Origin: Alphaproteobacteria bacterium
GTDB taxonomy: Bacteria; Pseudomonadota; Alphaproteobacteria; UBA8366; GCA-2717185
Assembly (NCBI GenBank): GCA_040905865.1
Contig: JBBDQU010000014.1
Span: forward strand, 1 to 54,943
DNA: 54,943 bases
Reading direction: 5' to 3'
Below are positions 26,410 through 38,226 of this stretch, in pieces. The notes beneath the pieces are model-generated. The model did no database searches and was not told where the DNA came from. It saw nothing but the letters and a program-made list of their open reading frames with translations. Made by a program: the position numbers and the translations under genes. Position 1 is the stretch's first letter. The number at the start of each line of letters is the position of its first letter.

Positions 26410-27849
26410 ATGGATGCGGGACTTGAACTGACGGGGATTGCGGTCGTTGCCGGCGCGGCGACGCTTTGCGGCACGCTGATGACGCGCCTCGGCCAGCCTG
26501 CGATTGTCGGCTATATCCTTGCCGGAATCCTGCTCGGCCCTTCAGGGCTGCAACTGATATCGGACCGGACCCAGGTCGGGGCGCTGGCGGAACTCGGCGT
26601 GCTGATGCTGCTGTATTTCATCGGCATGGAAATGTCGCTGCGCAATTTCCGCCGCGCCTGGCGCATCGCCGTGTTCAGCGCGCTCATCCAGATCGGTGTC
26701 AGCGTGGGGCTGGTGCTGGCGCTGACCCGGTATTTCGGCTGGCCCGCGTCGCATGCGGTGCTGTTCGGCTTTGTGCTGGCGTTGAGCAGCACCGCCGTCG
26801 CGATCCGGATGCTGGATGAAATCGGTGAATTGCGAACCCGCGTCGGGCGTATCACGGTCGGTATCCTTGTCGCCCAGGATCTTGCGGTCGCGCCGATGCT
26901 GTTCGTGGTCGATGCGCTTGCCGGCGATAGCGATCCGGGCGCTGTCGTCTTCAAGATATCCCTGACCGTTGCCCTGCTGGCGGGCGCCACAATCTTTTTG
27001 AGTCGCCGCCGCAGGATCAACCTTCCGCTTGCCGCGGTCACCGCCGGCGGGATGGACCTGACGCCCGTGGCGGCGCTGACCTGGTGTTTCGCCTTTGCGG
27101 CAGTCGCCGGCCTGATCGGACTGTCGCCCGCCTTCGGCGCGTTTTTCGCCGGGCTGCTGGTCAGCAGCAGCCGCCAGCGCCACATTGTCAGCGAGTCGGC
27201 GCAACCGATTCAAAGCGTCCTGCTGATGGTGTTTTTCCTGTCGATCGGGTTGCTGATCGATCTGGAGTTTCTGTGGGAAAATATCTGGGTGGTGATCCTG
27301 GTTTGGCTGTTCATCGCCGGATTCAAGACGATCTTGAACACGCTTGTCCTGCGTTTCATGGGCGAACCGATCCAGCGGGCCTTTCTATCCAGTCTCGTTC
27401 TTGCGCAAATCGGCGAGTTTTCTTTTGTCATCGGCGGCGCGGCCATCAACCGCGATGTCATCAACACAGAAGTTTACCGCATGATTGTCGCGGTGACCGT
27501 ATTGTCGCTGGTGACCAGCCCCCTCTGGCTCGACGCGGCCCGGCGCCTGCACCATCGTGCGGCCCAGCGGCCCGTCGGCCTGCGCCGGTTGCTGCGGCTC
27601 ATCTATTTTCGCGAATGGCGGTTCACCAGACGGATCGGTGAAATCGTCGCCGCCGCCGTCGCCGGCGGCACGCAGTGGTTGTTCCATCGCAGGAGCGGTG
27701 CGAAAATCGCCGGTCAGGGCGAAACGGTCATTCCGGCGGCGCCGAAACCCGAAAACTCGTCGACGGTACCCCATTCGGACGGCGGCGAATCCGAAACGCC
27801 GGCCGGGACGCATGAGGAAGAGCGGGACAAACTGAAGGACGATGCCTGA
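26410..27849 (+). CDS. CPA2-family cation:proton antiporter (Kef/NapA-like, no TrkA-N domain)
   Basis: About 479 residues with 11-13 hydrophobic helices. GYILAGILLGPSGL, LLYFIGMEMSLRNFR and FALALSSTA-like FVLALSSTAVAIRML are family hallmarks. After the membrane part comes a 130-residue cytosolic tail rich in Pro, Glu and Arg with no recognisable NAD-binding domain, so ligand gating of the KefB/C type is absent. The start is uncertain: ATG at 26410 or 26395, neither with a strong ribosome binding site. Its stop overlaps the rnhB start. Confidence 0.85.
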   Translation: MDAGLELTGIAVVAGAATLCGTLMTRLGQPAIVGYILAGILLGPSGLQLISDRTQVGALAELGVLMLLYFIGMEMSLRNFRRAWRIAVFSALIQIGVSVGLVLALTRYFGWPASHAVLFGFVLALSSTAVAIRMLDEIGELRTRVGRITVGILVAQDLAVAPMLFVVDALAGDSDPGAVVFKISLTVALLAGATIFLSRRRRINLPLAAVTAGGMDLTPVAALTWCFAFAAVAGLIGLSPAFGAFFAGLLVSSSRQRHIVSESAQPIQSVLLMVFFLSIGLLIDLEFLWENIWVVILVWLFIAGFKTILNTLVLRFMGEPIQRAFLSSLVLAQIGEFSFVIGGAAINRDVINTEVYRMIVAVTVLSLVTSPLWLDAARRLHHRAAQRPVGLRRLLRLIYFREWRFTRRIGEIVAAAVAGGTQWLFHRRSGAKIAGQGETVIPAAPKPENSSTVPHSDGGESETPAGTHEEERDKLKDDA

Positions 27850-28444
27850 TCTGACTATGGAAGCCGCCGCAGGCGGCATTGTCGCGGGGGTGGACGAGGC
27901 CGGCCGTGGCCCCTGGGCCGGTCCTGTCGTTGCCGGCGTCGCAATTCTCGACCCCGCGACAATGCCGGGTGATCTTATCGATGGGCTCGACGATTCGAAG
28001 AAGTTGTCCGCCGCCGTCCGCGAAAGGCTTTTCGTCGGTCTGCTGCGCCATGCGACCATCGCGTTCGGCATCGCCAGCGTGGCGGAAATCGATGAACTCA
28101 ACATTCTGGGCGCAACAATGCTGGCGATGCGCCGCGCCGTCGGTGCGCTGGCGGCCCCGCCGCATATTGCCCTGGTTGACGGCAACCGCGCGCCGGACCT
28201 GATCTGTCCCGTGCGGACCGTCGTAATGGGCGATTCCCTGTCGTCATCCATCGCGGCGGCGTCGATTGTCGCGAAAGTGACGCGGGACCGTATCATGGCC
28301 GGACTTGCCGCGGATTTCCCCGGCTATGGCTGGGAAACCAACCAGGGATATGGCACGGCGGCGCATCGCGACGGTCTCGACCGGCTTGGCGTCACTATCC
28401 ACCATCGGCGCAGCTTCAAACCGATAGCGTCACGAATCAAGTAA
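27842..28444 (+). CDS. rnhB: Ribonuclease HII
   Basis: 200 residues. The active-site motif GVDEAGRGPWAGPVVA gives Asp18 and Glu19. LVDGNRAPDL and the later SSSIAAASIVAKVTRDRIM carry the other conserved residues, and YGWETNQGYGTAAH is the typical C-terminal block. It removes ribonucleotides and RNA from DNA hybrids. The ATG overlaps the antiporter stop (ATGCCTGA). It is followed by ccrM, as in many alphaproteobacteria. Confidence 0.96.
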   Translation: MPDLTMEAAAGGIVAGVDEAGRGPWAGPVVAGVAILDPATMPGDLIDGLDDSKKLSAAVRERLFVGLLRHATIAFGIASVAEIDELNILGATMLAMRRAVGALAAPPHIALVDGNRAPDLICPVRTVVMGDSLSSSIAAASIVAKVTRDRIMAGLAADFPGYGWETNQGYGTAAHRDGLDRLGVTIHHRRSFKPIASRIK

Positions 28445-30717
<2,273 letters not shown>

Positions 30718-30735
30718 GCGGCATAACTATAGTGG

Positions 30736-31287
30736 ATGGGCGTTGGTGGAAAGAACGTGAAGCAGCCAAAGACATCGGACCCGAAACCGCCGGAACGCAT
30801 CGGCCGGCCTCGTCCTGTCGCCGCGTCGCTGCAGAAACTGACGGCGAAGGCGATCGGCAGGCATGGGTTTAGCGAAGGGTCGCTGATCACCGACTGGCCC
30901 GCGATCGTCGGCCATGAACTTGCCGCCGTGTCGCAGCCCGAAAAACTGGCCTTTTCCCGCGGAGAACGCACGGGCGGCGTGCTGCATATCCGCGTACAAG
31001 GCGGGGTTGCAACGGAGCTGCAGCATCAGGAACCGCTGATCGTCGAGCGGATCAACAGCCATTTCGGATACGGCGCCGTCGCGCGCCTGCGGCTGGTGCA
31101 CGCGCCGATGAACCGGCGTCAGTCGCCCCGCCGGAAACCGGCAGTCATGGCCGTCCCGGATCCTGAGCTCAAGGCCGGTTTGCGCGAAGTCGTCGGCAAG
31201 GTGACGGACGACGAAACGCGCGCCGTGCTGGAACGGATCGGCATGGCCATTCTGCAGCGGGAAGCGGGCCGGAAAGACTCCGGCTAG
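30736..31287 (+). CDS. DciA-family (DUF721) protein, probable DnaB helicase-loading factor
   Basis: 183 residues. The DUF721 core runs from LQKLTAKAIGRHGFSEGSL through DWPAIVGHELAAVSQPEKL to VLHIRVQGGVATELQHQ and GYGAVARLRLVHAP. DciA proteins load or interact with the replicative helicase in bacteria lacking DnaC. Two starts fit: ATG 30736, or GTG 30757, which has GGTGGA six bases upstream and would leave more room for promoters between it and mutY. The order mutY-dciA-dsbA-smc is common in alphaproteobacteria. Confidence 0.85.
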   Translation: MGVGGKNVKQPKTSDPKPPERIGRPRPVAASLQKLTAKAIGRHGFSEGSLITDWPAIVGHELAAVSQPEKLAFSRGERTGGVLHIRVQGGVATELQHQEPLIVERINSHFGYGAVARLRLVHAPMNRRQSPRRKPAVMAVPDPELKAGLREVVGKVTDDETRAVLERIGMAILQREAGRKDSG

Positions 31288-31383
31288 CGCCGCATCACAA
31301 TCCCGTTGGCTTCCTTGATAGCGCCATATTTGCGCCTTTATACTCGCCCGCGATAAACAGGAATTTCCTAATGGGAGACCGAT

Positions 31384-31989
31384 TTGACCCGAATCCTCGC
31401 CAGCCTGGCCGGCATTGCGGCCCTCTTCCTCGTGGGGACGGCCCAGGCGGCGCCGCCGTCTGCGGCGGATGCGCTGAAAGACCGGATCCTGGGCGATCCG
31501 GATGCGCCCATAGAGATCATTGAATATGCGTCGCTGACATGTTCGCACTGCCGCGATTTTCATCTCGAAGTTTTGCCGGACCTGAAGGAAAATTACATCG
31601 ATACCGGCAAGGTGAAGCTGATCTACAGGGACTTTCCCTTCGATCAGCAGGGCCTCATGGCCTCCGTCCTGGCGCGTTGCGCCCCGCCAAACCGATATTT
31701 CCAGTTTCTCGACGTCCTGTTCCGGAATCAGGATAAATGGACCCAGGACCCGGACCCGTTCGGCGCATTGATGCGAATCGGCAAGCTCGGCGGGCTGAGC
31801 GGCGAGGATTTCAAGGCCTGCCTGGAAGACAAGGAACTTGTCGATGGCATGTTGCAGACCCGGTTGACGGCCAATCAGCAGTTCGACGTGAAGTCCACGC
31901 CGACATTTCTGATCGGCGACAATAATCGCATTGTCGGTAACCAGCCATATGAGGTATTTGACGACCTGTTGAAGAAACTTTCAGATTAG
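31384..31989 (+). CDS. DsbA-family periplasmic thiol-disulfide oxidoreductase
   Basis: 201 residues starting at TTG (GGGAGA upstream). The signal peptide ILASLAGIAALFLVGTAQA is followed by a thioredoxin fold with active site CSHC (EYASLTCSHCRDFHLEVL). The cis-Pro region is KSTPTFLIGDNN, giving a Thioredoxin_4/DsbA layout. It should introduce or shuffle disulfides in exported proteins. It lies just upstream of smc, with only 6 bases between, so the two are probably cotranscribed. Confidence 0.9.
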   Translation: MTRILASLAGIAALFLVGTAQAAPPSAADALKDRILGDPDAPIEIIEYASLTCSHCRDFHLEVLPDLKENYIDTGKVKLIYRDFPFDQQGLMASVLARCAPPNRYFQFLDVLFRNQDKWTQDPDPFGALMRIGKLGGLSGEDFKACLEDKELVDGMLQTRLTANQQFDVKSTPTFLIGDNNRIVGNQPYEVFDDLLKKLSD

Positions 31990-31995
31990 GTCTAC

Positions 31996-34900
31996 GTGCA
32001 TTTCAGCAAGCTCCAGCTAACGGGCTTCAAATCCTTCGTCGACCCGGCCGAGCTCCTGATCGAGCCCGGCATGACAGGTATTGTCGGGCCCAACGGTTGC
32101 GGCAAATCCAATGTCGTGGAAGCGCTGCGCTGGGTCATGGGCGAAACCTCCGCCAAGAGCATGCGCGGCGGCGAAATGGAAGACGTGATCTTTGGCGGCA
32201 CCACCACCCGCCCGTCGCGGAATATCGCCGAAGTCCTGTTACGCCTCGACAATTCGCGCCGCGACGCGCCGGCGGCCTACAACGAATTCGACGAAATCGA
32301 CATAACCCGCAAGATTGAACGCGGCCAGGGATCGCAATACCGGGTCAATGGCAAGGAAGTCCGCGCGCGAGATGTACAACTGCTGTTCGCGGATATCGCC
32401 AGCGGCGCGCATTCGACGGCGATGGTCAGCCAGGGGCGGATCGGCGCGCTGATCGGCTCGAAACCGACCGAACGCCGGGTTCTGCTGGAAGAAGCCGCCG
32501 GTATCCGGGGGCTGCATTCCCGCCGCCATGAAGCGGAATTGCGGCTGCGCGCGGCGGAAACCAACCTCGAACGGCTCGATGACGTGATCGAGGCGCTGGA
32601 CGGGCAGCTGGAAGCGCTGCGCCGGCAGTCGCGCCAGGCGGTCCGGTATCGCCGTCTGTCGGAAAATATCCGCTATCACGAAGCGATCCTGCTGCATCTG
32701 CGCTGGACGGCGGCCACCCGGGCGGTGGAGGCCGCGCGGGAATCGCTGCGCCTGACCGAACAGGCGGTCGCCGCACGGACCGAGGCGGCCGCCGCCGCGG
32801 CGACCCGGCAGGCGGAAATCGCCGCCGGTCTGCCGGCGCTTCGGCAGGCCGAGACCGAAGCGGCAGCCGAATTGCAGCGACTGCTGCTGGCGCGCGGCGA
32901 ACTGGAGCGCGAAGAGGAACGTCTCACCCAGGCGCGGGCCGAAACGACGCGGCGGGTGGAACAGGTCACCGCCGATATCGAACGCGAAGGCGCGCTTGCG
33001 GCGGATGCCGGCGCCGCCAATAAGCGGCTGACCGAGGAGGCCGTGCTCCTGGACGCGGCGCGGGACAGTGAGGCAACATCCGAATCGGAGGCGCAGGCGG
33101 CGCTGGAGAGCGCCACCGTACTTGTCGACGCCAAGGAAACCGAGCGCAACAACCTGGTGGCGGAAACCGCGGAAGCCGAAGCGCGGCGGGTGACCCTGGA
33201 ACGCCAGCGCGACCAGTTATCGGAACGGATCGAGCGGTTGAAACGGCGTGCGAACGAACTTGATGGGGAACGCATCGAACTCGCCGACAGCATCGCGGAC
33301 GATGCAGCGCTGAACGAGATCGAGGCGACGGTGAACGCAGCCGAAGAACGCGTCGCGACAGTGCGCGAGGCGGCGACCGCGGCGGAAGCGGCGCTGAAGG
33401 CGGCACGCGACGCGGAGAGCGAGGCGCGCGACCATGCCCGGGCATTCGACGCGGAGTGCGACCGCCTTGCGGCGGACATCCGGGCGCTGGCGGAACTGGT
33501 CGAGCCGGCGGAAGGCGACTTTTTTGCGCCGCTGATCGAAGCGATCACGGTGGAACCGGGCTACGAATCGGCGCTTGGCATTGCGCTGGGCGAGGATATC
33601 GAGGCGCCGGTGGAAACCGCGGCGCCGGTGCACTGGGCGGTCCTGCCGCCAATGGATATCTTGCAGGATCTTCCGACGGGCGTTGAACGGCTGTCGCGCT
33701 TCGCCCGCGCGCCGGAAGTCCTGCATCGCCGCCTTTCGCAGATCGGTGTCGTCACTGACGATGCCCAGGGGAATGCCCTGCATGCGGCGTTACGGCCGGG
33801 GCAGCGCCTGGTTTCGAAGGATGGCGCCTTATGGCGCTGGGATGGATTCCGGATTGCCGCCGGTGCGCCGACCCCGGCTGCAACGCGGCTTGGTCAGCGG
33901 AACCGGCTGGTCGCGCTGCGCGAAAAGCACGCGGGCATGGCGCCGGAACAGGCTGTGCGCCGGAAGGCGCTGGAAACGGCGCAGGCCGCGCGGGCCGTTG
34001 CCGAAACGACCGAACAGGAAACCCGCCGGGCGCAGAATTCCGCCTATGCCGCGCTGAACGAGGCGCGCCAGCAATTCGGCACCATGTCCAGCGCCGCCGC
34101 CGCCGCCCGGTCGCGGCTGACGGCGCTGGCCGATGCCGCGAATCAGACCAGCGTCGACCTGGAAGAGGCCGAGCTGCAATGGAAGGCGATCCGGCAGGCG
34201 GTGGACGGTCTCGAGGATCTCGCCGCGAAACGGGCCAGGGCCGAGGTGCTGCGCGCGGAGCTGGCTGAATTGCGGGCGGAGCAGTCCGAAAAGCGCAGCG
34301 CCTATGACCGGCTGAAACGGGAATCGCAGGACCGTATCGCCCGCCGGCGCGTCGTCGCCGGGGAAATCGAGGTCTGGCGCAGCCGGCTGGAGGGAACCGC
34401 GGCGCGTCTCGCGGATCTGGAGGAACGCCGCAGCGCTGCGGAAGCGATACGCGACGACCTGGCCAGGCGCCCGGCGGTGATCGCCGAACAGCGCGATGCG
34501 CTGCTGGGCAGCATTTCCGAATCGGAAGCGCGTCGCAGCGCCGCCGCCGACCGGCTGGCGGCAGGCGAGACCGCCCAGACCGAGGCTGACCGCGCGTTGC
34601 GCGCGGCGGAATCCAGCCTGGCGGAATGCCGCGAGCAGCGGGTGCGCAACGAGGCGCAGGTCGAACAGGCGGTCAGCGACCAGTCGGTGGTCCGGGAACG
34701 GATTGCCGAACGGCTGGGCTGCGCGCCGGGGGCTATCCTGCGCGAAGCCAATATCGACGCCGAATCGGTGCTGCCGGACCCCGAAGAGGTTGAGACGAAA
34801 CTGGACCGTTATATGCGCGAACGCGACAATATGGGTCCTGTAAACCTGCGCGCCGAACTCGAAGCCGAGGAACTGGAAGTGCAGATCGCCTCCATGCGCA

Positions 34901-35457
34901 GCGAACGCGACGATCTGCTGGCCGCGATCGGGCGGCTGCGGCAGGGAATTTCGCAACTGAACCGCGAAGGGCGCGAGCGCCTGCTGACGGCCTTTGAGAC
35001 GGTCAACGGCCATTTCCAGGAGCTGTTCGTCAAACTGTTCGGCGGCGGCAAGGCGTATCTGGAACTGACCGAAGCGGAGGATCCGCTGCAGTCGGGCCTC
35101 GAAATCATGGCGAGCCCGCCCGGCAAGAAACTGCAGGTGATGTCGCTTCTGTCAGGCGGGGAGCAGGCATTGACCGCGATTGCGCTTCTGTTTGCGGTGT
35201 TCCTGACCAACCCGGCGCCGATCTGCGTGCTGGATGAGGTCGATGCGCCGCTCGACGATGCGAATGTCGACCGGTTCTGCCTGTTGCTTGATGAAATCGC
35301 CTCGCACAGCGACACGCGGTTCCTGGTGATCACGCATCATCGGATCACCATGGCCCGGATGGATCGGCTGTTCGGCGTCACAATGGGTGAACGGGGGGTC
35401 AGCCAACTTGTCTCCGTGGATTTGCAGGGTGCGCAGGCGCTTCGTGCAATCGCCTGA
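31996..35457 (+). CDS. smc: Chromosome segregation ATPase SMC
   Basis: 1153 residues from a GTG start. The N-terminal head begins FSKLQLTGFKSFVDPAELLI with Walker A GPNGCGKSN. A long first coiled coil follows, then a hinge around residues 500-600 (DFFAPLIEAITVEPGYESAL). A second coil leads to the C-terminal head with signature SLLSGGEQALTAIALLFAVF and Walker B PICVLDEVDAPLDDANVDRF. The coil is Ala/Glu/Arg-rich. The single Smc of bacteria organises and separates chromosomes with ScpA/ScpB. A weak terminator-like hairpin follows the stop. Confidence 0.97.
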   Translation: MHFSKLQLTGFKSFVDPAELLIEPGMTGIVGPNGCGKSNVVEALRWVMGETSAKSMRGGEMEDVIFGGTTTRPSRNIAEVLLRLDNSRRDAPAAYNEFDEIDITRKIERGQGSQYRVNGKEVRARDVQLLFADIASGAHSTAMVSQGRIGALIGSKPTERRVLLEEAAGIRGLHSRRHEAELRLRAAETNLERLDDVIEALDGQLEALRRQSRQAVRYRRLSENIRYHEAILLHLRWTAATRAVEAARESLRLTEQAVAARTEAAAAAATRQAEIAAGLPALRQAETEAAAELQRLLLARGELEREEERLTQARAETTRRVEQVTADIEREGALAADAGAANKRLTEEAVLLDAARDSEATSESEAQAALESATVLVDAKETERNNLVAETAEAEARRVTLERQRDQLSERIERLKRRANELDGERIELADSIADDAALNEIEATVNAAEERVATVREAATAAEAALKAARDAESEARDHARAFDAECDRLAADIRALAELVEPAEGDFFAPLIEAITVEPGYESALGIALGEDIEAPVETAAPVHWAVLPPMDILQDLPTGVERLSRFARAPEVLHRRLSQIGVVTDDAQGNALHAALRPGQRLVSKDGALWRWDGFRIAAGAPTPAATRLGQRNRLVALREKHAGMAPEQAVRRKALETAQAARAVAETTEQETRRAQNSAYAALNEARQQFGTMSSAAAAARSRLTALADAANQTSVDLEEAELQWKAIRQAVDGLEDLAAKRARAEVLRAELAELRAEQSEKRSAYDRLKRESQDRIARRRVVAGEIEVWRSRLEGTAARLADLEERRSAAEAIRDDLARRPAVIAEQRDALLGSISESEARRSAAADRLAAGETAQTEADRALRAAESSLAECREQRVRNEAQVEQAVSDQSVVRERIAERLGCAPGAILREANIDAESVLPDPEEVETKLDRYMRERDNMGPVNLRAELEAEELEVQIASMRSERDDLLAAIGRLRQGISQLNREGRERLLTAFETVNGHFQELFVKLFGGGKAYLELTEAEDPLQSGLEIMASPPGKKLQVMSLLSGGEQALTAIALLFAVFLTNPAPICVLDEVDAPLDDANVDRFCLLLDEIASHSDTRFLVITHHRITMARMDRLFGVTMGERGVSQLVSVDLQGAQALRAIA

Positions 35458-35483
35458 CCGCGTGTTTGAAAGGCGCGGTTTTC
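35457..35483 (+). terminator. Possible intrinsic terminator after smc
   Basis: A 6-bp stem ACCGCG (35457-35462) pairs with CGCGGT (35474-35479) across an 11-base loop and is followed by a run of four T. It overlaps the smc stop codon. The stem is short, so termination may be partial. Confidence 0.4.
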
Positions 35484-35520
35484 TGCGGCTTTTGGACGCA
35501 TGTATCCAGTCCATTGCGCC

Positions 35521-35549
35521 TTGACTTCGACTTTTTCCGCCAGTATGGT
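35521..35549 (+). promoter_or_regulatory. Housekeeping sigma promoter for the F0 ATP synthase operon
   Basis: TTGACT at 35521-35526 and TATGGT at 35544-35549 are spaced by 17 bases, close to the sigma-70 consensus. They lie about 50 bases before the atpI ATG and after the smc terminator-like hairpin, so they are the best candidate promoter for atpIBEF'F. Confidence 0.6.
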
Positions 35550-35597
35550 GCGCGCGTTTTCAGCATGGCCTATGGCATTCGGGACAGGGACTGACCT

Positions 35598-35978
35598 ATG
35601 ACCGAGGATCCAAAACGGGCATCGCTGGGGGATCTGAAAGCGCGTTTGAGCGTCGCAAGAAACCAACACGACAAGGGTGACAGGGGAGAATCGGGCAAGG
35701 GCGGGAAGAAAAACGACCAGAACGGCCTTGGATTCGCGCTGCGAATCGGTACCGATCTGGTGGCGGCGCTGGTCGTCGGTGTTGGCATCGGTGTACTTCT
35801 TGATTACTGGCTTGAGACAAAACCCTGGTTTCTTATCGTGTTCTTCCTGCTTGGCGCGGCGGCGGGTTTTTTGAACATTTTCCGTCTGGTCAGCGGATAC
35901 GGCCTTGCTGCCGGTTACAAGAAGACCAACGATGACGACGGTGTTGAAGCCCCTAAGGGTTCGAAGGACGGAACATGA
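35598..35978 (+). CDS. atpI: ATP synthase protein I
   Basis: 126 residues. A charged Lys/Gly-rich N-terminal half (GDRGESGKGGKKNDQNGLGF) is followed by two membrane helices (DLVAALVVGVGIGVLLDYWL and WFLIVFFLLGAAAGFLNIFR). This is the AtpI/gene-1 family, which assists c-ring assembly and may carry magnesium. It is the first gene of the F0 operon, 28 bases before atpB. Confidence 0.9.
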   Translation: MTEDPKRASLGDLKARLSVARNQHDKGDRGESGKGGKKNDQNGLGFALRIGTDLVAALVVGVGIGVLLDYWLETKPWFLIVFFLLGAAAGFLNIFRLVSGYGLAAGYKKTNDDDGVEAPKGSKDGT

Positions 35979-36006
35979 TCGGAACGAAAAACGGCGGGGT
36001 TGAATA

Positions 36007-36729
36007 GTGGCGAGTCCGTTAGAGCAGTTCGAAATCAACCCGATCATTCCCCTGTACGCCTTCGGCGTGGATGTATCGTTCACCAATTCGTCGCTTTACA
36101 TGGTCGCCACCGTTGTCCTGTGCGCCGGTTTCCTGCTGCTGGGCACGCGGCGCAGCGCCGTGGTTCCGGGGCGGTTGCAGGCCGCTGTCGAAATTTCATA
36201 CGAATTCATCGCCAATCTGTTGCGCGATACGGTCGGCAGCCAGGGGCGCAGTTATTTCCCCTTCGTCTTCACGCTCTTCATATTCGTGCTGATTGGCAAC
36301 CTGCTGGGCATGACGCCATACAGCTTCACGTTCACCAGCCATATCATCGTGACCTTTGCGATGGCGGCGGTGGTTTTCATCGGCGTTACGATCCTGGGTT
36401 TCGTGAAGCACGGAATGCATTTCTTCAGCTTCTTTGTGCCGCCAGGCACGCCGCTGCCGCTGTATCCGCTCCTGATCCCGATTGAGGTGATTTCCTATCT
36501 TTCGCGGCCGATCAGCCTGTCGGTTCGTCTGTTCGCCAACATGCTGGCCGGGCATACACTGCTGAAGGTCATTGCCGGATTCATCGGGCTGCTGGGAGTC
36601 GCCGGGGTGGTGCCGCTCGTCTTCGTGGTGGCGCTGACCGGCCTGGAAATCCTGATTGCCTTCCTGCAGGCCTATGTCTTTGCGATCCTCACCTGCCTGT
36701 ATATCAATGACGCGCTGCATCTGCACTGA
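36007..36729 (+). CDS. atpB: F0 ATP synthase subunit a
   Basis: 240 residues from a GTG start (ASPLEQFEINPI). There are five to six membrane helices. The essential arginine of the proton channel is Arg174 in SLSVRLFANMLAGHTLL, and the last helix region AFLQAYVFAILTCLYINDAL is typical. It forms the half-channels next to the c-ring. Confidence 0.96.
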   Translation: MASPLEQFEINPIIPLYAFGVDVSFTNSSLYMVATVVLCAGFLLLGTRRSAVVPGRLQAAVEISYEFIANLLRDTVGSQGRSYFPFVFTLFIFVLIGNLLGMTPYSFTFTSHIIVTFAMAAVVFIGVTILGFVKHGMHFFSFFVPPGTPLPLYPLLIPIEVISYLSRPISLSVRLFANMLAGHTLLKVIAGFIGLLGVAGVVPLVFVVALTGLEILIAFLQAYVFAILTCLYINDALHLH

Positions 36730-36786
36730 CCGGCGCGCCTTCCCGTAAATCGAATTCAACACGACTTTGCAAAAAGGAAACTGACC

Positions 36787-37011
36787 ATGGACATTGAAGC
36801 TGCGAAACTTATTGGCGCCGGCCTCGCCGTTATCGGCATGATCGGTTCCGGTATCGGTATCGGCAATGTGTTCTCCTCCTTCATTCTCGCGGTTGGCCGC
36901 AATCCGGCCGCGCGCGGTGAAGTGTTCACGATGACGATGCTGGGCTTCGCCCTCGTCGAAGCTATCGCGCTGTTCGCGCTCGTTATCGCGCTGCTTATCC
37001 TGTTCGGTTAA
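36787..37011 (+). CDS. atpE: F0 ATP synthase subunit c
   Basis: 74 residues, two helices. The first carries the glycine pattern [14 protein letters not shown] and the loop [10 protein letters not shown]. The second carries the proton-binding Glu58 in [20 protein letters not shown]. No sodium-binding signature is evident, so a proton ring is likely. AAAGGAAA lies just upstream of the ATG. Confidence 0.97.
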   Translation: MDIEAAKLIGAGLAVIGMIGSGIGIGNVFSSFILAVGRNPAARGEVFTMTMLGFALVEAIALFALVIALLILFG

Positions 37012-37055
37012 GTCAGTCCGTCCCGTAGCGTTTCAACTGATCCAGCGGAGCATCC

Positions 37056-37547
37056 ATGCCGCAACTTGATCCGTCAGTCTTTGCCACCCAGTTGTTCTGG
37101 CTGGTGCTGACCTTCATCCCGCTCTACCTCATCCTCTGGAAGGTGGCGTTGCCGCGTATTACCGATATACGCGCCGCGCGGCGTGAGCGGATAGAGGACG
37201 ATCTGGAACGGGCCGAAACACTGCGGGCGGAAGCCGAAGCTGCGCTGGCGGAATACGAGGCGTCCATCGCGTCGGCGACGGCGCGGGCGCAGACGGCCAT
37301 TCGCGATGCGGCGCATGAAATGGCCGAAGAAGCGACCCGGCAGCGCGAGGCGCTCGCCGAGCGGCTGGCGGACGAAACCGCCGATGCGGAACAGCGGATC
37401 GCCGACGAGACCCGGCGTGTCGTTGCGGATATCGGTACGATGGCGGCTGATCTGGCGCTGATGGCGGCGGGCCGCCTGACCAGCGAACCGATCAGTCAGG
37501 AAGAAGCGAAAGCCGCGGTTGAAGCGGTGATGCGGGGCGGCCGCTGA
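37056..37547 (+). CDS. F0 ATP synthase subunit b'
   Basis: 163 residues: one N-terminal membrane helix (TQLFWLVLTFIPLYLILWKVALP), then a long charged coiled coil. The presence of two different b-type genes (b' here, b next) is typical of alphaproteobacteria, whose peripheral stalk is a b/b' heterodimer. Its stop overlaps the start of the next gene by one base. Confidence 0.92.
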   Translation: MPQLDPSVFATQLFWLVLTFIPLYLILWKVALPRITDIRAARRERIEDDLERAETLRAEAEAALAEYEASIASATARAQTAIRDAAHEMAEEATRQREALAERLADETADAEQRIADETRRVVADIGTMAADLALMAAGRLTSEPISQEEAKAAVEAVMRGGR

Positions 37548-38035
37548 TGGAACTTTTGAACGATCCCACTTTCTGGGTTGCCGTTGCCTTTCTGATATTT
37601 GTCGCGCTGGTGTTCAAGCCCGGCAAGAATGCGATTGGCGGCGCGCTGGACGACAAGATCGCCCAGATCCGCAATGAGGTGGAAGAAGCGCAGCGCCTGC
37701 GCGAGGAAGCCCAGGCGACGCTGGCGGCCTATCAGCGGCAGCAGCGGGATGCGGCGCAGGAGGCGGAAGCGCTGATGGCCCGCGCCCAGGCTGAAATAGA
37801 GTCCCATCGCCAACAGGCCACCGCACAGCTGAAGGCCGTACTGGAACGCCAGGAAGCGCTGGCGCGCGACAAGATTGCCCAGGCGGAAGCGGCCGCGGTG
37901 CTGGCGGTACAGCGCCGCGCGGTGGAAGTCGCGGTGTCCGCCACCGCGAATCTGCTGGAAGGCAAGCTGTCGGGCAGCGCCGGCGACGCCCTGATCGACG
38001 ATTCGATCCGCGCCCTGCCGGACCGTCTGCATTAA
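37547..38035 (+). CDS. atpF: F0 ATP synthase subunit b
   Basis: 162 residues: the membrane helix FWVAVAFLIFVALVFKPGKN, then a dimerising coiled coil (Ala/Glu/Gln/Arg heptads) and a C-terminal part that binds subunit delta. It is the last gene of the operon and is closed by an intrinsic terminator 30 bases downstream. The F1 genes are not in this window, as expected for the split alphaproteobacterial arrangement. Confidence 0.94.
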   Translation: MELLNDPTFWVAVAFLIFVALVFKPGKNAIGGALDDKIAQIRNEVEEAQRLREEAQATLAAYQRQQRDAAQEAEALMARAQAEIESHRQQATAQLKAVLERQEALARDKIAQAEAAAVLAVQRRAVEVAVSATANLLEGKLSGSAGDALIDDSIRALPDRLH

Positions 38036-38064
38036 GACGCAATGACAGGATTGCGTTGTGACGA

Positions 38065-38089
38065 AGCCGTCCCGGGGGCGGCTTTTTTT
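38065..38089 (+). terminator. Intrinsic terminator of the atpIBEF'F operon
   Basis: An 8-bp GC-rich stem (AGCCGTCC with GGGCGGCT, one G-T pair) with a 3-base loop is followed directly by seven T residues (38083-38089). It lies 30 bases after the atpF stop. Confidence 0.8.
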
Positions 38090-38226
38090 GTGCGCCTTTC
38101 CGCAAAGCGGGCCTGGAACGCGCCATGTACCCAACAGGCTGTCCGCCAGCGATACTGACATGTCCCGGATTGGCAAGGATGACTTTTTTGTCTGATGCGG
38201 ATCGGCGATAAAGCAAATCGTGATTA